The position numbers and the translations under genes were made by a program. A stretch of 64,000 nt of DNA, from NCBI RefSeq assembly GCF_002051585.1, contig NZ_MZGX01000019.1, forward strand, positions 1 to 64,000, given 5' to 3'. The notes beneath the pieces are model-generated. The model ran no database searches. It was not told the origin of the DNA and worked only from the letters and a program-made list of their open reading frames with translations. Below are positions 8,313 through 18,765 of this stretch, one piece after another. The DNA comes from Ruminiclostridium hungatei (GTDB lineage Bacteria; Bacillota; Clostridia; Acetivibrionales; DSM-1351). How positions within the stretch are numbered: position 1 is the first letter of the stretch; each line of letters opens with the position of its first letter.

Positions 8313-9602
8313 ATGGATGCAAAAATAAGGGAATATTTGAAGCAAAATTTTGAAGTTGAGGATAGAGTGCTCGAACTTGCACAGGAAGCGGAAAAGGATG
8401 CCCGGAAGGTATTTGAAGGGATAGAAAATACAAAGCAGTTGAACCAGTTAAAAGTGATAAAGGCAATGCAGAATAACAAATTGAGTGACTCCCACTTTAA
8501 CGGCACCACCGGCTACGGCTATGACGACAGGGGCAGGGAGGTGCTTGACAGCATCTATGCGGAGGTTTTCAAGGCTGAGGACGCTTTGGTCAGACATCAG
8601 ATAGTATCGGGAACCCAGGCTCTGGCTTTATGTCTCTTTGGAAATCTGAGGCCGGGAGATGAACTTGCAGCCGTCACAGGGAAGCCCTATGATACCCTTG
8701 AAGAAGTAATAGGAATCAGGGGGGAGAACTGCGGTTCGCTGAAGGAATTTGGCGTGAGCTACAAGCAGGTTGAATTGGGGGCTGACGGTAAGCCGGATAT
8801 TGAGCAGATAAGCAGGGCGGTTACCCAAAAAACCAAAATTGCAATGATACAGCGCTCAAGGGGTTATTCGTGGAGAGATGCACTTTGTATTGAGGACATA
8901 AAAAATGTAATCAAAGCTATAAAAGCTGTCAGCAGTTCAACCATAATAATGGTGGACAATTGCTACGGCGAATTCGTGGAAGAAATTGAACCTGTGGAGG
9001 CAGGGGCGGATTTAGTTGCCGGCTCCCTTATAAAAAATCCCGGAGGCGGGCTTGCGCTGACCGGCGGCTATATTGCAGGTAAAAAGGACCTGGTGGAACA
9101 GGCGGCATACAGGCTTACATCGCCCGGGCTTGGAAAGGAAGTAGGTGCTTCCCTGGGGAATAACAGATTAATGTTCCAGGGACTTTTTATGGCTCCCCAT
9201 GTAGTGGCAGAAAGCTTGAAGGGAGCGGTTTTCTGTGCCGCGCTTATGGAAAGGGCCGGCTTTGAAACTCTGCCTTCGGTTACTGCAAAAAGAAGTGACA
9301 TAATTCAGGCAGTAAAATTCAGGGATGAAAAAAGCCTCATAGCCTTTTGCCAGGGCATTCAGAAGGGTTCTCCGGTTGACTCCTATGTCACCCCTCAGCC
9401 CTGGGACATGCCGGGATACGACTCGCCTGTCATAATGGCAGCAGGTGCTTTTGTACAGGGCTCTTCAATAGAACTCAGCGCAGATGCGCCTGTGAAGAGT
9501 CCGTATATTGCATATATGCAGGGCGGTCTGGTATATGAGCATGTGAAATTGGGAAATATCATTGCACTGCAGAAACTTATTAATAATGGAATCAGATTTT
9601 AA
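8313..9602 (+). CDS. PLP-dependent methionine gamma-lyase family protein (YnbB-like)
   Basis: 429 residues from ATG 8313 (AGAGG upstream; the longer 5' extension has no site). It belongs to the family once called aluminium-resistance protein, fold-type I PLP enzymes related to cystathionine gamma-synthase and lyases. Motifs: the cofactor region VSGTQALALCLFGNLRPGDE, the aspartate in MVDNCYGEFVE, and the lysine in VAGSLIKNPGGGLALTGGYI that would bind PLP. Reaction is probably elimination from a sulfur amino acid, but the substrate of the family is not established. It sits eight bases ahead of the division cluster's first gene, suggesting co-transcription. Confidence 0.85.
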   Translation: MDAKIREYLKQNFEVEDRVLELAQEAEKDARKVFEGIENTKQLNQLKVIKAMQNNKLSDSHFNGTTGYGYDDRGREVLDSIYAEVFKAEDALVRHQIVSGTQALALCLFGNLRPGDELAAVTGKPYDTLEEVIGIRGENCGSLKEFGVSYKQVELGADGKPDIEQISRAVTQKTKIAMIQRSRGYSWRDALCIEDIKNVIKAIKAVSSSTIIMVDNCYGEFVEEIEPVEAGADLVAGSLIKNPGGGLALTGGYIAGKKDLVEQAAYRLTSPGLGKEVGASLGNNRLMFQGLFMAPHVVAESLKGAVFCAALMERAGFETLPSVTAKRSDIIQAVKFRDEKSLIAFCQGIQKGSPVDSYVTPQPWDMPGYDSPVIMAAGAFVQGSSIELSADAPVKSPYIAYMQGGLVYEHVKLGNIIALQKLINNGIRF

Positions 9603-9622
9603 CTGCGGAAATGGGGTTGCAT

Positions 9623-10873
9623 ATGAGCATTTTCAGAAAACAGAGTGTTAAAATCGGAACGCTTATATTGGGAGTATTTCTGGTGATATACCTGCCGGCA
9701 CTGTTATTTATCATATATGGAAACGGTATTGAAACGGATATACTGAAAATTGGCAGAATAGAAGAAATCAAAAATGTTGACGGGGTATTTATCAGAAACG
9801 AAGAACTGATTTTGTCGCCGGAAACAGGGGACTGCGTAATGGATGCAATGGACGGTGAAAAAGTACCGGCAAATTACAAAATAGCATCGGTAGTAAAAAA
9901 TGTCCCTGTATCAACCTATGAGGAACTTAAGACCAAGGAACTGGAGATTGCAAGAGCACAAAATGCACAAAAGCAAAATATAAGCACCTTTTCAAGTGAC
10001 ATAAAAAAACTGGATTCGGAAATAATTGAAGAAATGAAGGATCTGGCTCAGGAGTCTGTTGGAGGCAGTCTGGTGGAGAGCTACAACAGTATTTCAAATA
10101 TAGATAAGATTGTTTACAGAAAGTCGGATATATTTGGGGACAGCAGTAAATCCGCAGCCTATATAAATAAACTGAAAAATGAAAAAGCTGTCATACAAAA
10201 CAAGCTGAACAATAATATAAAGGAAATAACCGCAAAAACTGCAGGCTTGATATCCTATGCGGTTGATGGCTACGAAACCATACTTACGCCGGCGGCCATA
10301 CGCAATATTACTCCTGGGGAATTGGAGAAAATAACCACCAAGGAAACCAACAGGGATTTTAATGTAATAGAAGCAAGGAAGGGGAAACCTATTGCAAAGC
10401 TGGTTAAGGATTTGGAGAGCAATATGGTTGCTGCGGTTGAGGAAAAGTACTGCAAATCCCTGAAGCTGGATAAGACCGTGACACTGAGGGTCAATGATAC
10501 GGGCCTGTATATTGATGCACAGATAGTATACAGCTCTGATGTAATTGAAGGAAAAAGAATAATAGCCTTTAAATTCGATACAGGACTAAATGAAACAGTG
10601 GGCTTGAGAAGGATAAATGCAGACATCATACTCTCCAGTGCTACCGGGCTGAAGGTTCCACACAGCGCATTGCAGAACATCGATACCAAAAACAGGACGG
10701 CATTGATAACCCTTGTTAAAGGTCATACTGCCTCAATAAAAAAAGTCAGAATTACAGGTATGAATGATGATGCGGTTATAATTGACAATCTGGAGGGTGA
10801 GAATTCAATCGCCCTTTACAATACATATATCCTAAATCCTAAGAATATACAGGAGGGACAGATAATTGACTGA
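9623..10873 (+). CDS. HlyD-like membrane-anchored protein of the division cluster
   Basis: 416 residues from ATG 9623 (GGGG six bases upstream; ATG 9611 is the alternative). One N-terminal membrane helix (LILGVFLVIYLPALLFIIYG) is followed by an outside domain with a lipoyl-like entry (VDGVFIRNEELILSP) and a helical hairpin at residues 110-200, the membrane-fusion-protein plan. No exporter partner is adjacent. In Clostridia this family lies directly upstream of yggS-sepF, as here, so a role at the division site or cell envelope is inferred. The end overlaps the yggS start. Confidence 0.7.
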   Translation: MSIFRKQSVKIGTLILGVFLVIYLPALLFIIYGNGIETDILKIGRIEEIKNVDGVFIRNEELILSPETGDCVMDAMDGEKVPANYKIASVVKNVPVSTYEELKTKELEIARAQNAQKQNISTFSSDIKKLDSEIIEEMKDLAQESVGGSLVESYNSISNIDKIVYRKSDIFGDSSKSAAYINKLKNEKAVIQNKLNNNIKEITAKTAGLISYAVDGYETILTPAAIRNITPGELEKITTKETNRDFNVIEARKGKPIAKLVKDLESNMVAAVEEKYCKSLKLDKTVTLRVNDTGLYIDAQIVYSSDVIEGKRIIAFKFDTGLNETVGLRRINADIILSSATGLKVPHSALQNIDTKNRTALITLVKGHTASIKKVRITGMNDDAVIIDNLEGENSIALYNTYILNPKNIQEGQIID

Positions 10874-11573
10874 TTCAGAGATAAAAAACAACTTGGACAA
10901 TATCTATGACCGGATAAGGACCGCTGCGGAAAAAAGCGGGCGCAGGCTGGAAGACATCAATGTCGTTGCAGTAACAAAAACTGTTCAGACGGACAGGATA
11001 CAAAGTGTCTATGAATATGGACTTCGGGATATGGGTGAAAACAGGGTGCAGGAGCTGCTGGAAAAATATGAAAGGCTGCCTGCAGATGTCAGGTGGCATC
11101 TGATCGGACATCTGCAGACCAATAAGGTAAAATATATTATTGATAAAGTCGAAATGATACATTCCGTTGACAGCCTGGAGCTTGCAAAGGAAATAAACTC
11201 AAGAGCCGGAAAGCACAACAGAAAAATTGATGTTCTTTTGCAGGTCAATGTTTCGGGTGAAGAAACCAAGTTTGGAATAAGCCCGGAAGAAGTGTACGAA
11301 TATGTGAATGAAATAGCTAAAATGGATAATATTTCCTTAAGGGGTTTGATGACCATAGCCCCATATACTCAGGACCCACAGGACATAAGGCCTGTATTTA
11401 GGAATCTTTACAACATATATATTGACATAAAGAGGAAAAGAATAGATAATGTTAGTATGGATTATCTTTCCATGGGCATGAGTAACGATTTTGAGGTTGC
11501 GGTTGAAGAAGGCGCAAACATGGTCAGAGTCGGCACGGGCATATTTGGAAAGAGAGATTATGCACAAAAGTAA
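10866..11573 (+). CDS. yggS: YggS/PROSC-family PLP homeostasis protein
   Basis: 235 residues, PLP-binding TIM-barrel protein that buffers pyridoxal phosphate and has no known catalysis. The PLP lysine is in NVVAVTKTV; other conserved stretches are GENRVQELLEKY, WHLIGHLQTNKVK, QVNVSGEETKFGI, GLMTIAPY and SMGMSNDFEVAVEEGANMVR followed by VGTGIFG. Translation starts at TTG 10866 (GGAGGG seven bases upstream), overlapping the previous stop by eight bases, so the two are translationally coupled. It is the ylmE position of the Gram-positive ylmEFGH-divIVA cluster. Confidence 0.95.
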   Translation: MTDSEIKNNLDNIYDRIRTAAEKSGRRLEDINVVAVTKTVQTDRIQSVYEYGLRDMGENRVQELLEKYERLPADVRWHLIGHLQTNKVKYIIDKVEMIHSVDSLELAKEINSRAGKHNRKIDVLLQVNVSGEETKFGISPEEVYEYVNEIAKMDNISLRGLMTIAPYTQDPQDIRPVFRNLYNIYIDIKRKRIDNVSMDYLSMGMSNDFEVAVEEGANMVRVGTGIFGKRDYAQK

Positions 11574-11632
11574 TTTTTTTTACAAGTGAGAAAAGATTAA
11601 ATAAATTACTAAAGACGCAGGAGGAATTTGAA

Positions 11633-12106
11633 ATGTCAAAACTTTTAAACAAAGTTTTCAATTTCGTCGGATGGGAAGCTATTGACGAAGAAGAGGATGA
11701 AGATTTGGAGCTTCGTGATAACGACTTTAAGGACGATCTCAAAAGTGAGCCTATTCAGACACACTTTTTCAACAATTCCAAGAAACAGCAAGCCGGTAAA
11801 GTTGTAAATATCCATTCCGCAAATCAGTTTAAAATGGTTGTTTCCCAGCCAACTACCTTTGATGATGCTCAGGATATCTGTGACCACTTGAAGAGCAAAA
11901 AGCCTGTGGTAATTAATCTTGAAGGTATAGAAAAGTCTGATGCGCAGAGAATAATCGACTTTTTAAGCGGCTCAATCTATGCTCTTGACGGAAGTATACA
12001 AAAAGTATCCTGTGATATATTTGTCATAGCTCCAAACAATGTTGACGTAAGCGGAGACCTGAAGGACGAGCTCAGAAATAAAACCGTATTTCCCTGGGCT
12101 AAATAG
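11633..12106 (+). CDS. sepF: Cell division protein SepF
   Basis: 157 residues. SepF bundles FtsZ filaments and anchors them to the membrane in Firmicutes. The N-terminus (MSKLLNKVFNFVGWEAIDEE) is the amphipathic membrane-binding helix, followed by an acidic linker. The C-terminal half has the SepF fold (FDDAQDICDHLKSKKPVVIN, then LEGIEKSDAQRIIDFLSGSI). It ends FPWAK. Site AGGAGG precedes ATG 11633. In the order yggS-sepF-ylmG-ylmH-divIVA. Confidence 0.96.
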   Translation: MSKLLNKVFNFVGWEAIDEEEDEDLELRDNDFKDDLKSEPIQTHFFNNSKKQQAGKVVNIHSANQFKMVVSQPTTFDDAQDICDHLKSKKPVVINLEGIEKSDAQRIIDFLSGSIYALDGSIQKVSCDIFVIAPNNVDVSGDLKDELRNKTVFPWAK

Positions 12107-12167
12107 GAAGCTGTGCTTGTAGACAGTTTCTACCTTGTTGATGGTTTCTTGCTCCGGAGGAATGCAG

Positions 12168-12458
12168 ATGAGTGCAGTTTTTTATGCTTTAAATATGGTA
12201 TTGCGGGCCTTTGAGGTTATATTGCTTGTAAGGGTGCTTATTACATGGCTTCCGGTATCAAGATATAACAAGGCGGTTGACCTGTTGTATACAATTACCG
12301 AACCGGTACTGTCTCCAATAAGGAATATGTTAAGTCAGTCAAGGTTTATGAATAACTCCATGTTTTCCATGATGGACTTTTCACCTTTGGTTGCGTTTAT
12401 TCTTATTGGTATATTAAGAAACGTACTTGCAAGGCTATCTATGATTTTACTTTATTAA
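12168..12458 (+). CDS. ylmG: YggT-family membrane protein YlmG
   Basis: 96 residues from ATG 12168, seven bases after GGAGG. Two membrane helices, with the family signature RVLITWLPVSRYNKAVDLLY and TEPVLSPIRNM between them, and a second helix FSPLVAFILIGILRNVL. YggT proteins sit beside sepF and divIVA and are thought to influence division or envelope assembly; the mechanism is not known. Part of the division cluster. Confidence 0.92.
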   Translation: MSAVFYALNMVLRAFEVILLVRVLITWLPVSRYNKAVDLLYTITEPVLSPIRNMLSQSRFMNNSMFSMMDFSPLVAFILIGILRNVLARLSMILLY

Positions 12459-12488
12459 ATATGAACACTTGAAAATATAAAATAACTT

Positions 12489-13274
12489 ATGAATAAAAGC
12501 GAATTATTGAAAACAGTTTCTAAAATTGAGGATAGGGTGATGGTTTCGCGTCTCTTGGATAAAGCGGAACAATGCCGTTATTCCTCTTTTGTGTATTCGG
12601 ATTTTCTTTCTCCCTATGAGGCGACTGTTGCGAAAAGAGTACTTGACAAAACCGCAGGAGTTTTTTATACCTTTACAGGTGGATATGAAGGTGCAGAGCG
12701 GGTTCTGGCCGCAATGAGCCAGGATTTTATTGATGCGGAGGACGCTTTAAGCAGCGCTCCCATCAGCTATCTCAGGATAAGACCTCTTGCGGAAAAGGAA
12801 TTGTCCCACAGGGATTATCTGGGTTCCATTATGGGACTGGGCGTCAAAAGGGAAAAGATTGGCGACATACTTGTATATGAAAACTATGGAGATGTTTTTC
12901 TGATTGACAAGCTTGCGGAATATATTTCATACAATTTGGACAAAATTGGTAATGCGAAAGTTGAATGTCAGCTTCAACAGGTTTATATGTATACTCCTCC
13001 CGAAAGGAAGGAGAAAATCATAAATACCACTGTTGCATCGGTTCGGGCTGATGCTGTGACCGCAAGCGGCTTTGGGCTTTCAAGGACAAAGGTTATGGAG
13101 TATTTCAGAGCTCAAAGGGTTAATGTAAACTGGGAGCTGGTTGTCAATCCATCCAGGCAGCTTGCCCAGGGGGATGTAATCTCCATACGGGGCATGGGCC
13201 GCATTTTATTGGACAAGGTTGGCGGAACTACAAGAAAGGACCGGATAAATATAGTTGTCAGGCGTTTTGAATAA
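12489..13274 (+). CDS. ylmH: YlmH-type S4-domain RNA-binding protein
   Basis: 261 residues. YlmH proteins carry an N-terminal helical part, a YlmH/RRM-like middle and a C-terminal S4 RNA-binding domain (VTASGFGLSRTKVMEYFRAQ, VNVNWELV, GDVISIRGMGRILLD). Bacillus YlmH is associated with rescue of stalled 50S ribosomes; the same is only inferred here. Conserved YSSFVYSDFLSPYEATVAK is visible near residue 35. It lies 30 bases after ylmG and 30 bases before divIVA. Confidence 0.93.
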   Translation: MNKSELLKTVSKIEDRVMVSRLLDKAEQCRYSSFVYSDFLSPYEATVAKRVLDKTAGVFYTFTGGYEGAERVLAAMSQDFIDAEDALSSAPISYLRIRPLAEKELSHRDYLGSIMGLGVKREKIGDILVYENYGDVFLIDKLAEYISYNLDKIGNAKVECQLQQVYMYTPPERKEKIINTTVASVRADAVTASGFGLSRTKVMEYFRAQRVNVNWELVVNPSRQLAQGDVISIRGMGRILLDKVGGTTRKDRINIVVRRFE

Positions 13275-13304
13275 GATATCATATCTTGGAAAGGTTGGTT
13301 GAAT

Positions 13305-13769
13305 ATGAACTATACTCCTAATGATCTTGATAATATCAAGTTTAAAAAGAATTTTATGGGTTACAATGAAGATCAGGTAAATGAGGTTCTGGACAGCATA
13401 ATACAGGACTACGAACTTTACATAAAAGAAAACATTGAACTCAAGGACAGAATATCGGTTTTAAATGAAGGAATACAGCATTACAAGAATATTGAGGAAT
13501 CATTGCAAAATACCCTCATTGTTGCACAGCAAACAGGTGAGGAAATCAAGAAGAATGCTTACGAAAAGGCTGAAAATATTGTCAAGGAGGCGGAATTAAA
13601 GGCCCAGAAGATAATAAATGATGCAAACCAGGAAGTAATCAAAATCCGCTTTGAATATGAAGAAATGAAAAAACGTCTGCACCTTTTCAAGACCAAGTCG
13701 GAGACACTGCTGCTGTCGCAGTTGGAGCTGCTTAAGCAATTGTTTAATACCGACAATGATATTGACTGA
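13305..13769 (+). CDS. divIVA: DivIVA-domain coiled-coil protein
   Basis: 154 residues from ATG 13305 (GGAAAGG upstream; TTG 13299 is possible). The first 35 residues hold the DivIVA lipid-binding signature (YTPNDLDNIKFKKNFMGYNE then DQVNEVLDSIIQDY), followed by a long coiled coil to residue 140. DivIVA proteins mark curved membrane at poles and septa and recruit partners. Last gene of the division cluster, followed by a terminator. Confidence 0.94.
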   Translation: MNYTPNDLDNIKFKKNFMGYNEDQVNEVLDSIIQDYELYIKENIELKDRISVLNEGIQHYKNIEESLQNTLIVAQQTGEEIKKNAYEKAENIVKEAELKAQKIINDANQEVIKIRFEYEEMKKRLHLFKTKSETLLLSQLELLKQLFNTDNDID

Positions 13770-13867
13770 TTCAATAGCTTTGATATAACGGCACGGCATT
13801 TTGCCGGAGCCTGTTCTCAAGTATCCTTCTGAATTTCATTTTAATATGCGGTTTACAATGAAGCACT

Positions 13868-13904
13868 GCTGCCGACCTTTTCTGATTAGGACGGCAGCTT
13901 TTTG
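13868..13904 (+). terminator. Terminator after divIVA
   Basis: Stem GCTGCCG / CGGCAGC with a 17-base loop, directly followed by TTTTT. It closes the sepF-divIVA transcript. Confidence 0.85.
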
Positions 13905-14048
13905 AAGTGTGGCAAAAGCCGCCTTTGATGTTTGATGCAGCAGATTTTCATGTGTTGGAATAATTCTCGAAAATGTGATATAATTTCATCATATGCCAGC
14001 AACAGGCATGCTTTGAGCCAAGTCAAAATACTAATGAGGGGTGTACCG

Positions 14049-16577
14049 ATGCAAGCCAAAAAGTTGCAAAAGAAGAAAAAGTACAAGCGGGTGGAAAGTG
14101 GTTTCTCAAGATACAGGAATGAAATTTTCGGTTTGATTTTGTTTGCCTTTGGTGTGCTGGCGCTTTTCAGCTTTTTGTTCAGCGAATCCATGGGTGTATT
14201 CGGCAAGGCCATAACCAGCATGCTTTTGGGTTTCCTGGGTGTGCCTGCATTTTTAATTCCCGTTGTTCTTATTGTCTACGGGGTGGCCATGATTTTCAAA
14301 AAGGACTCCCATACCTTCAAACTCAGAGTAATTTATCTTGGTGTTCTTATTTTACTGGTGTCATGCTTCTGGCAGGTGGCGGAGTTCAAGTATGATGATT
14401 ATGCGGGTAGGGCCTTTTACACAAGTCTTGTGGACTTTTACAGACAGGGTACCCAAATAAACGGAGGGGGACTTCTGGGAGGTCTTGTGACTCTGCCTTT
14501 TCTGATGACCTTTCAAATATTGGGAACCATTATTATTCTTACCACAATTTCAATAATAGATATTATACTTTTGACCAATATATCAATGGCAGCCTTTTTA
14601 AGTAATGTTTCGGCTTTCCTCTCAAGGAAGTTCCGCGCTGCAAATGATGCAAGAAAAAGCAGGAAGGCTGAAAGGATAAAGGAAAGACAGGCCGAAGCCG
14701 AAGGTGACGAGGATGTGCTCCGGGAGGAAAAAGTCTCGGAAGTTGAAAAACGCAAGATTATCAACTTTAAGATAGAAAGAGAAAGCAGGGCCAACAGAGT
14801 TCCCAAAAAGCTTGGAAGCAGCGCAGAAGATGAAGCTGCTGCAGCCCGGAATTCTGATACCCTTGAGATGTCAGCAGAAGAGGAGGCTTTTACTGTCAGC
14901 CTTACAGGCTTTAACGACGATATTGCCGAGGATATGGTGGTTGCAGACATAAAAGGCATGGGGATTTCTCCGGAAGGCCCGGGAGTGGAAGCAACGGACC
15001 CGGATTCTGAGGAAGGCGTTAAAGAGGGAAATACTCCTTCTGCAAATGCAGGTCCGGCAGGAAACGAAGACTTGGTAATACCTCAGATAGAACAGCAGCC
15101 CAGGCCCCTTATATATAATTATCCGTCCCTTGACCTGCTGGATGAGAGCAGAGATGATGCAACCAATGTCAAGGCACTTAAAAACAGCGCGCTTGAAGGA
15201 GCTAAAAAGCTGGAGGATACATTAAAAAGCTTTGGAGTTGAGGCGAGAGTTATAAATATAAGCCGCGGGCCGGCTGTGACAAGATATGAAATCCAGCCCA
15301 GCCCTGGTGTGAAAGTAAGCAAGATAGTAAATCTTTCCGATGACATAGCCTTGAATCTCGCTGCCGCCGGCGTCAGAATAGAAGCGCCCATTCCCGGCAA
15401 GGCTGCGGTAGGAATAGAAGTTCCAAACAAGGAAATGTCGTCGGTACTGTTAAAGGACATACTGGAATCCAAGGAGTTTACAAACCATTCTTCAAAGCTG
15501 GCTTTTTCTGTTGGAAAGGACATATCAGGAGAAACAGTCGTTGCAGATATAGGTAAAATGCCTCATTTGCTGGTGGCTGGTGCTACCGGTTCAGGAAAGA
15601 GCGTATGTATAAACAGCCTGATAATGAGTATTTTGTTCAAGGCTTCACCGGAGGAAGTGAAGCTGTTGATGGTTGACCCAAAAGTAGTTGAACTGGGTAT
15701 ATACAATGGTATTCCTCATTTGCTGATACCGGTGGTCACCGACCCCAAAAAGGCCGCAGGTGCCTTGAATTGGGCTGTTCAGGAGATGGTAAACAGGTAT
15801 AAGCTGTTTGCCGACAAGGGAGTAAGGGATCTGAAGGGCTATAATGCAATGCTCAAGGCTAATGATGAGCCTGGTGCCTTGCCTCATATAGTAATCATAG
15901 TGGATGAACTTGCAGACCTGATGATGGTTGCTCCCAATGATGTTGAAGATGCCATATGCCGTTTGGCACAGATGGCCAGAGCTGCAGGCATGCATCTTGT
16001 TATTGCCACCCAGCGGCCGTCTGTGGATGTTATAACCGGAGTTATCAAGGCCAATATTCCTTCCAGGATATCCTTTGCCGTATCTTCCCAGGTGGATTCC
16101 AGAACCATTCTGGACATGGGCGGGGCGGAAAAGCTGCTGGGACGGGGAGATATGCTGTTCTACCCGGTTGGAGAGCCAAAACCCCTCAGAGTGAAAGGCT
16201 CCTTTGTATCCGACAGTGAGGTTGAAAAGGTTGTTGAGTACATAAAGACACAGGGCTACACAAACTATGATGAAAACATTATAGAAAGAATAAATGACCA
16301 GAGTTCCGGAAATGATGATAACTCCGGTGACAATGACGAGCTGCTGAACCAGGCCATCGATATGGTGGTTGAGGCCGGGCAGGCTTCGGTCTCCCTGGTG
16401 CAGAGAAAGTTTAAGGTGGGGTATTCCAGAGCCGCCAGAATAATAGACCAGATGGAGGCAAGAAATATTGTGGGCAGGTTTGAGGGCAGCAAGCCAAGAC
16501 AGGTGCTTATTTCAAAGCAGCAGTGGATGGAGCTGCAAATGAATGAAAAAGACAGGCAGAGTGCAAAACAGCAATAA
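14049..16577 (+). CDS. FtsK/SpoIIIE DNA translocase
   Basis: 842 residues from ATG 14049 (GAGGGG upstream; a longer frame exists but lacks a site). Four membrane helices lie in residues 25-180, then an acidic, low-complexity linker, then the hexameric motor: Walker [10 protein letters not shown] near residue 511, Walker [15 protein letters not shown], and a C-terminal gamma winged helix ([20 protein letters not shown] then [20 protein letters not shown]) that reads chromosome polarity sequences. It pumps DNA through the septum during division or sporulation. Whether this copy is the vegetative (SftA/FtsK) or sporulation (SpoIIIE) pump cannot be told. Confidence 0.95.
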   Translation: MQAKKLQKKKKYKRVESGFSRYRNEIFGLILFAFGVLALFSFLFSESMGVFGKAITSMLLGFLGVPAFLIPVVLIVYGVAMIFKKDSHTFKLRVIYLGVLILLVSCFWQVAEFKYDDYAGRAFYTSLVDFYRQGTQINGGGLLGGLVTLPFLMTFQILGTIIILTTISIIDIILLTNISMAAFLSNVSAFLSRKFRAANDARKSRKAERIKERQAEAEGDEDVLREEKVSEVEKRKIINFKIERESRANRVPKKLGSSAEDEAAAARNSDTLEMSAEEEAFTVSLTGFNDDIAEDMVVADIKGMGISPEGPGVEATDPDSEEGVKEGNTPSANAGPAGNEDLVIPQIEQQPRPLIYNYPSLDLLDESRDDATNVKALKNSALEGAKKLEDTLKSFGVEARVINISRGPAVTRYEIQPSPGVKVSKIVNLSDDIALNLAAAGVRIEAPIPGKAAVGIEVPNKEMSSVLLKDILESKEFTNHSSKLAFSVGKDISGETVVADIGKMPHLLVAGATGSGKSVCINSLIMSILFKASPEEVKLLMVDPKVVELGIYNGIPHLLIPVVTDPKKAAGALNWAVQEMVNRYKLFADKGVRDLKGYNAMLKANDEPGALPHIVIIVDELADLMMVAPNDVEDAICRLAQMARAAGMHLVIATQRPSVDVITGVIKANIPSRISFAVSSQVDSRTILDMGGAEKLLGRGDMLFYPVGEPKPLRVKGSFVSDSEVEKVVEYIKTQGYTNYDENIIERINDQSSGNDDNSGDNDELLNQAIDMVVEAGQASVSLVQRKFKVGYSRAARIIDQMEARNIVGRFEGSKPRQVLISKQQWMELQMNEKDRQSAKQQ

Positions 16578-16983
16578 ATTCAATTCATATTTCCCTGGGT
16601 TAATAATTAACTTTTCATTTTAATATAATACAAACGGGTATTTAAAATTTACTTGTGGTGCCAATTGATTTTTATAATTAACAGGTGGGAAAATTTGGAC
16701 AACGGCACGGAAGCTCCAGTTGTCCAAATCATTGTTTTTCAGCAGAAAAATCTTAACTTCCGAACAGGCGCAGCAAGTCAAATTAACCTGTGGTGCCAGT
16801 TAATAAGTCTTTAAGAGACAAGTTTGCAAGTCCCGGGAGTGAGTAGCATTTTCTGGCTGCTACCACATTTTTAATTAGCACTACAGGTTAAATTAAATGC
16901 AAAAGACTCGGTTAAGCAAAAAAATGCACAGGCGGTTCTGACCTTTGCATTTTCGCTGCCGGAAATTACGTGGGGGTGCATGT
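16578..16983 (+). other. Intergenic stretch with hairpins
   Basis: No gene is seen. A strong hairpin (TTTGGACAAC at 16694-16703 with GTTGTCCAAA at 16719-16728) is followed by TCATTGTTTTT and may be a delayed ftsK terminator. Two copies of a TGTGGTGCCARTTRAT-like word occur near 16653 and 16789. GTAGCA / TGCTAC forms a small hairpin near 16845. Confidence 0.5.
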
Positions 16984-18765
16984 ATGTTTCTTTTAACTAC
17001 ATTCAATATGCTTATTCTGTGTTTGCTTATTGTTTATGTGTTTTACAGGCTGTTAAAGACCAAAAGCCTTGTAACACTTATCTCTTTTACACTTCAGCTT
17101 TCCGCTCTGACTATTGTTATCCTGTCGCTTATCAATCAGGTGCAAACCAGTACTGCCGTGGAACTGTTTTATCTTGTGTTTGGAATAGTCTCTCCCTGTC
17201 TTCTCATTGGCTTTGACTATAATTCCATGATAAAAAAAGTCAAGGAAAAGGGAAGCTTTGAAGGGTTTATAACCATTGAACCGGCAAACTCCGGCAAAAA
17301 TGAGAACACTTCTGAGGTAATGAGCATTATTTCAAATGATACCTTTGTAACCGATACAATTTCAGAACTTGGCTTTATAAAGGAGGAGGTCTTCAAGGGA
17401 GTCAGGAGGAAGCTGGTACAGGCCGAGCACCTGTATAACGACGGCAACTATGAGGATGCCTATGATATCTATAATAACCTGATAGACTTGTTTGGAGCAT
17501 CTTCAAACCTGCATTTCAACTATGCCAACGCAACCTTTAAAAAAGGAATGTACAACGAGGCACAGGGCTATTACAGAAAAGTCCTGGAGCTCAATGAACA
17601 GCTTATTGTACAGTTGAAAAAGTCCACGAATAATTCTGTACATTCCGAAGCCATAAAAAATATTCAGTTCAAACAATATCTTGTATATTACAACATTGGT
17701 GTTACATATTTAAACATGGGAAAACTGGAATTTGCGCTGGATTGCTTTCAACGGTCGCTGGAAATAAATCCTGGGTTTAATATAGCAAAAGAGGGCATTG
17801 GAAGAATTTTCACAGAAAAAGGCGACAGAACGGAAGCTGTGAAGTATTACCGGGAAATACTGGAGAAGGACAGCAATAATTATATAATTTCACTCTTACT
17901 GGGAAAATTATTTATGGAAATGGGAAATATGGAGCAGGCTGAGGAATGCTTCAGAAAGTGCATCAAGCTTAATAAGGAAGGGCCTGAAGGATATTTTGAA
18001 CTTGGAAAGCTGCTTATGGGCATGAAGGAATATGAACAGGCAGCTAAAATATATAAAGCCTATACCGGAATCAACCAGTCGGACTACAACGGGCATTATT
18101 ATCTTGCAGGCTGCCATTTCAGGCTTAGGGAAACAGAGAAAGCCATAGCCGGGTATTTGACTGCTCTGGGCTTAAAGCCGGACAGTTATAATTGCCAGTT
18201 CAACCTTGCTCTGGCTTATGAAGAAAAGGGAGAATATGAAAAGGCTTTAGAACACTACAAAAGCGCCATTCTTTTGAAATTGGACTTTGTGGATGCATAT
18301 AATAACCTGGGAATTCTGTTTTCTAAAATGCAGAGTCCCATGGAAGCCCTGGCAACCTATACAAATGGAATAAAAGCCTGTGAGGATAATCACAAGCTTT
18401 ATTATAACATGGGTGTGGTGCTGTTTGAACTCAGAAGGTATGAGGATGCGGCCGATGTCTTCAGGCGATCCATAGAAAAGAATCCTGAGGACACAGATGT
18501 ATATTATTATCTGGGGGCTTCGCTTACCGAGGCAAAGAAATATGAGCAGGCCATTAAGGCGTACAGCAGGGCCTTGAATCAAAATATGGGAGAAGCCGAG
18601 ATATATTACAATATTGCTGCGGTATATGCTTTGATGAAAAAGCTGGACATTGCAATGGATAATCTCAGGAAGGCAATAAGCTTGAATCCCGACATAAAGC
18701 AGCAGATATATGCCAACAATGTTTTTGACCCTCTCCAGGGCCGGCTGCTGCTGGAGGAGGGCTAG
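16984..18765 (+). CDS. Membrane-anchored tetratricopeptide repeat protein
   Basis: 593 residues from ATG 16984 (GGGGGTG upstream). Two N-terminal hydrophobic segments (FLLTTFNMLILCLLIVYVFY and a second around residues 33-75) are followed from residue 140 by about a dozen TPR units, for example YNEAQGYYRKVLELN, LEFALDCFQRSLEINPGFN and YEKALEHYKSAILLKLDFVD. TPR arrays are protein-binding scaffolds; the partner is unknown. The position between ftsK and the YgiQ-type gene gives no function. The stop codon lies at the edge of the inverted repeat described next. Confidence 0.88.
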   Translation: MFLLTTFNMLILCLLIVYVFYRLLKTKSLVTLISFTLQLSALTIVILSLINQVQTSTAVELFYLVFGIVSPCLLIGFDYNSMIKKVKEKGSFEGFITIEPANSGKNENTSEVMSIISNDTFVTDTISELGFIKEEVFKGVRRKLVQAEHLYNDGNYEDAYDIYNNLIDLFGASSNLHFNYANATFKKGMYNEAQGYYRKVLELNEQLIVQLKKSTNNSVHSEAIKNIQFKQYLVYYNIGVTYLNMGKLEFALDCFQRSLEINPGFNIAKEGIGRIFTEKGDRTEAVKYYREILEKDSNNYIISLLLGKLFMEMGNMEQAEECFRKCIKLNKEGPEGYFELGKLLMGMKEYEQAAKIYKAYTGINQSDYNGHYYLAGCHFRLRETEKAIAGYLTALGLKPDSYNCQFNLALAYEEKGEYEKALEHYKSAILLKLDFVDAYNNLGILFSKMQSPMEALATYTNGIKACEDNHKLYYNMGVVLFELRRYEDAADVFRRSIEKNPEDTDVYYYLGASLTEAKKYEQAIKAYSRALNQNMGEAEIYYNIAAVYALMKKLDIAMDNLRKAISLNPDIKQQIYANNVFDPLQGRLLLEEG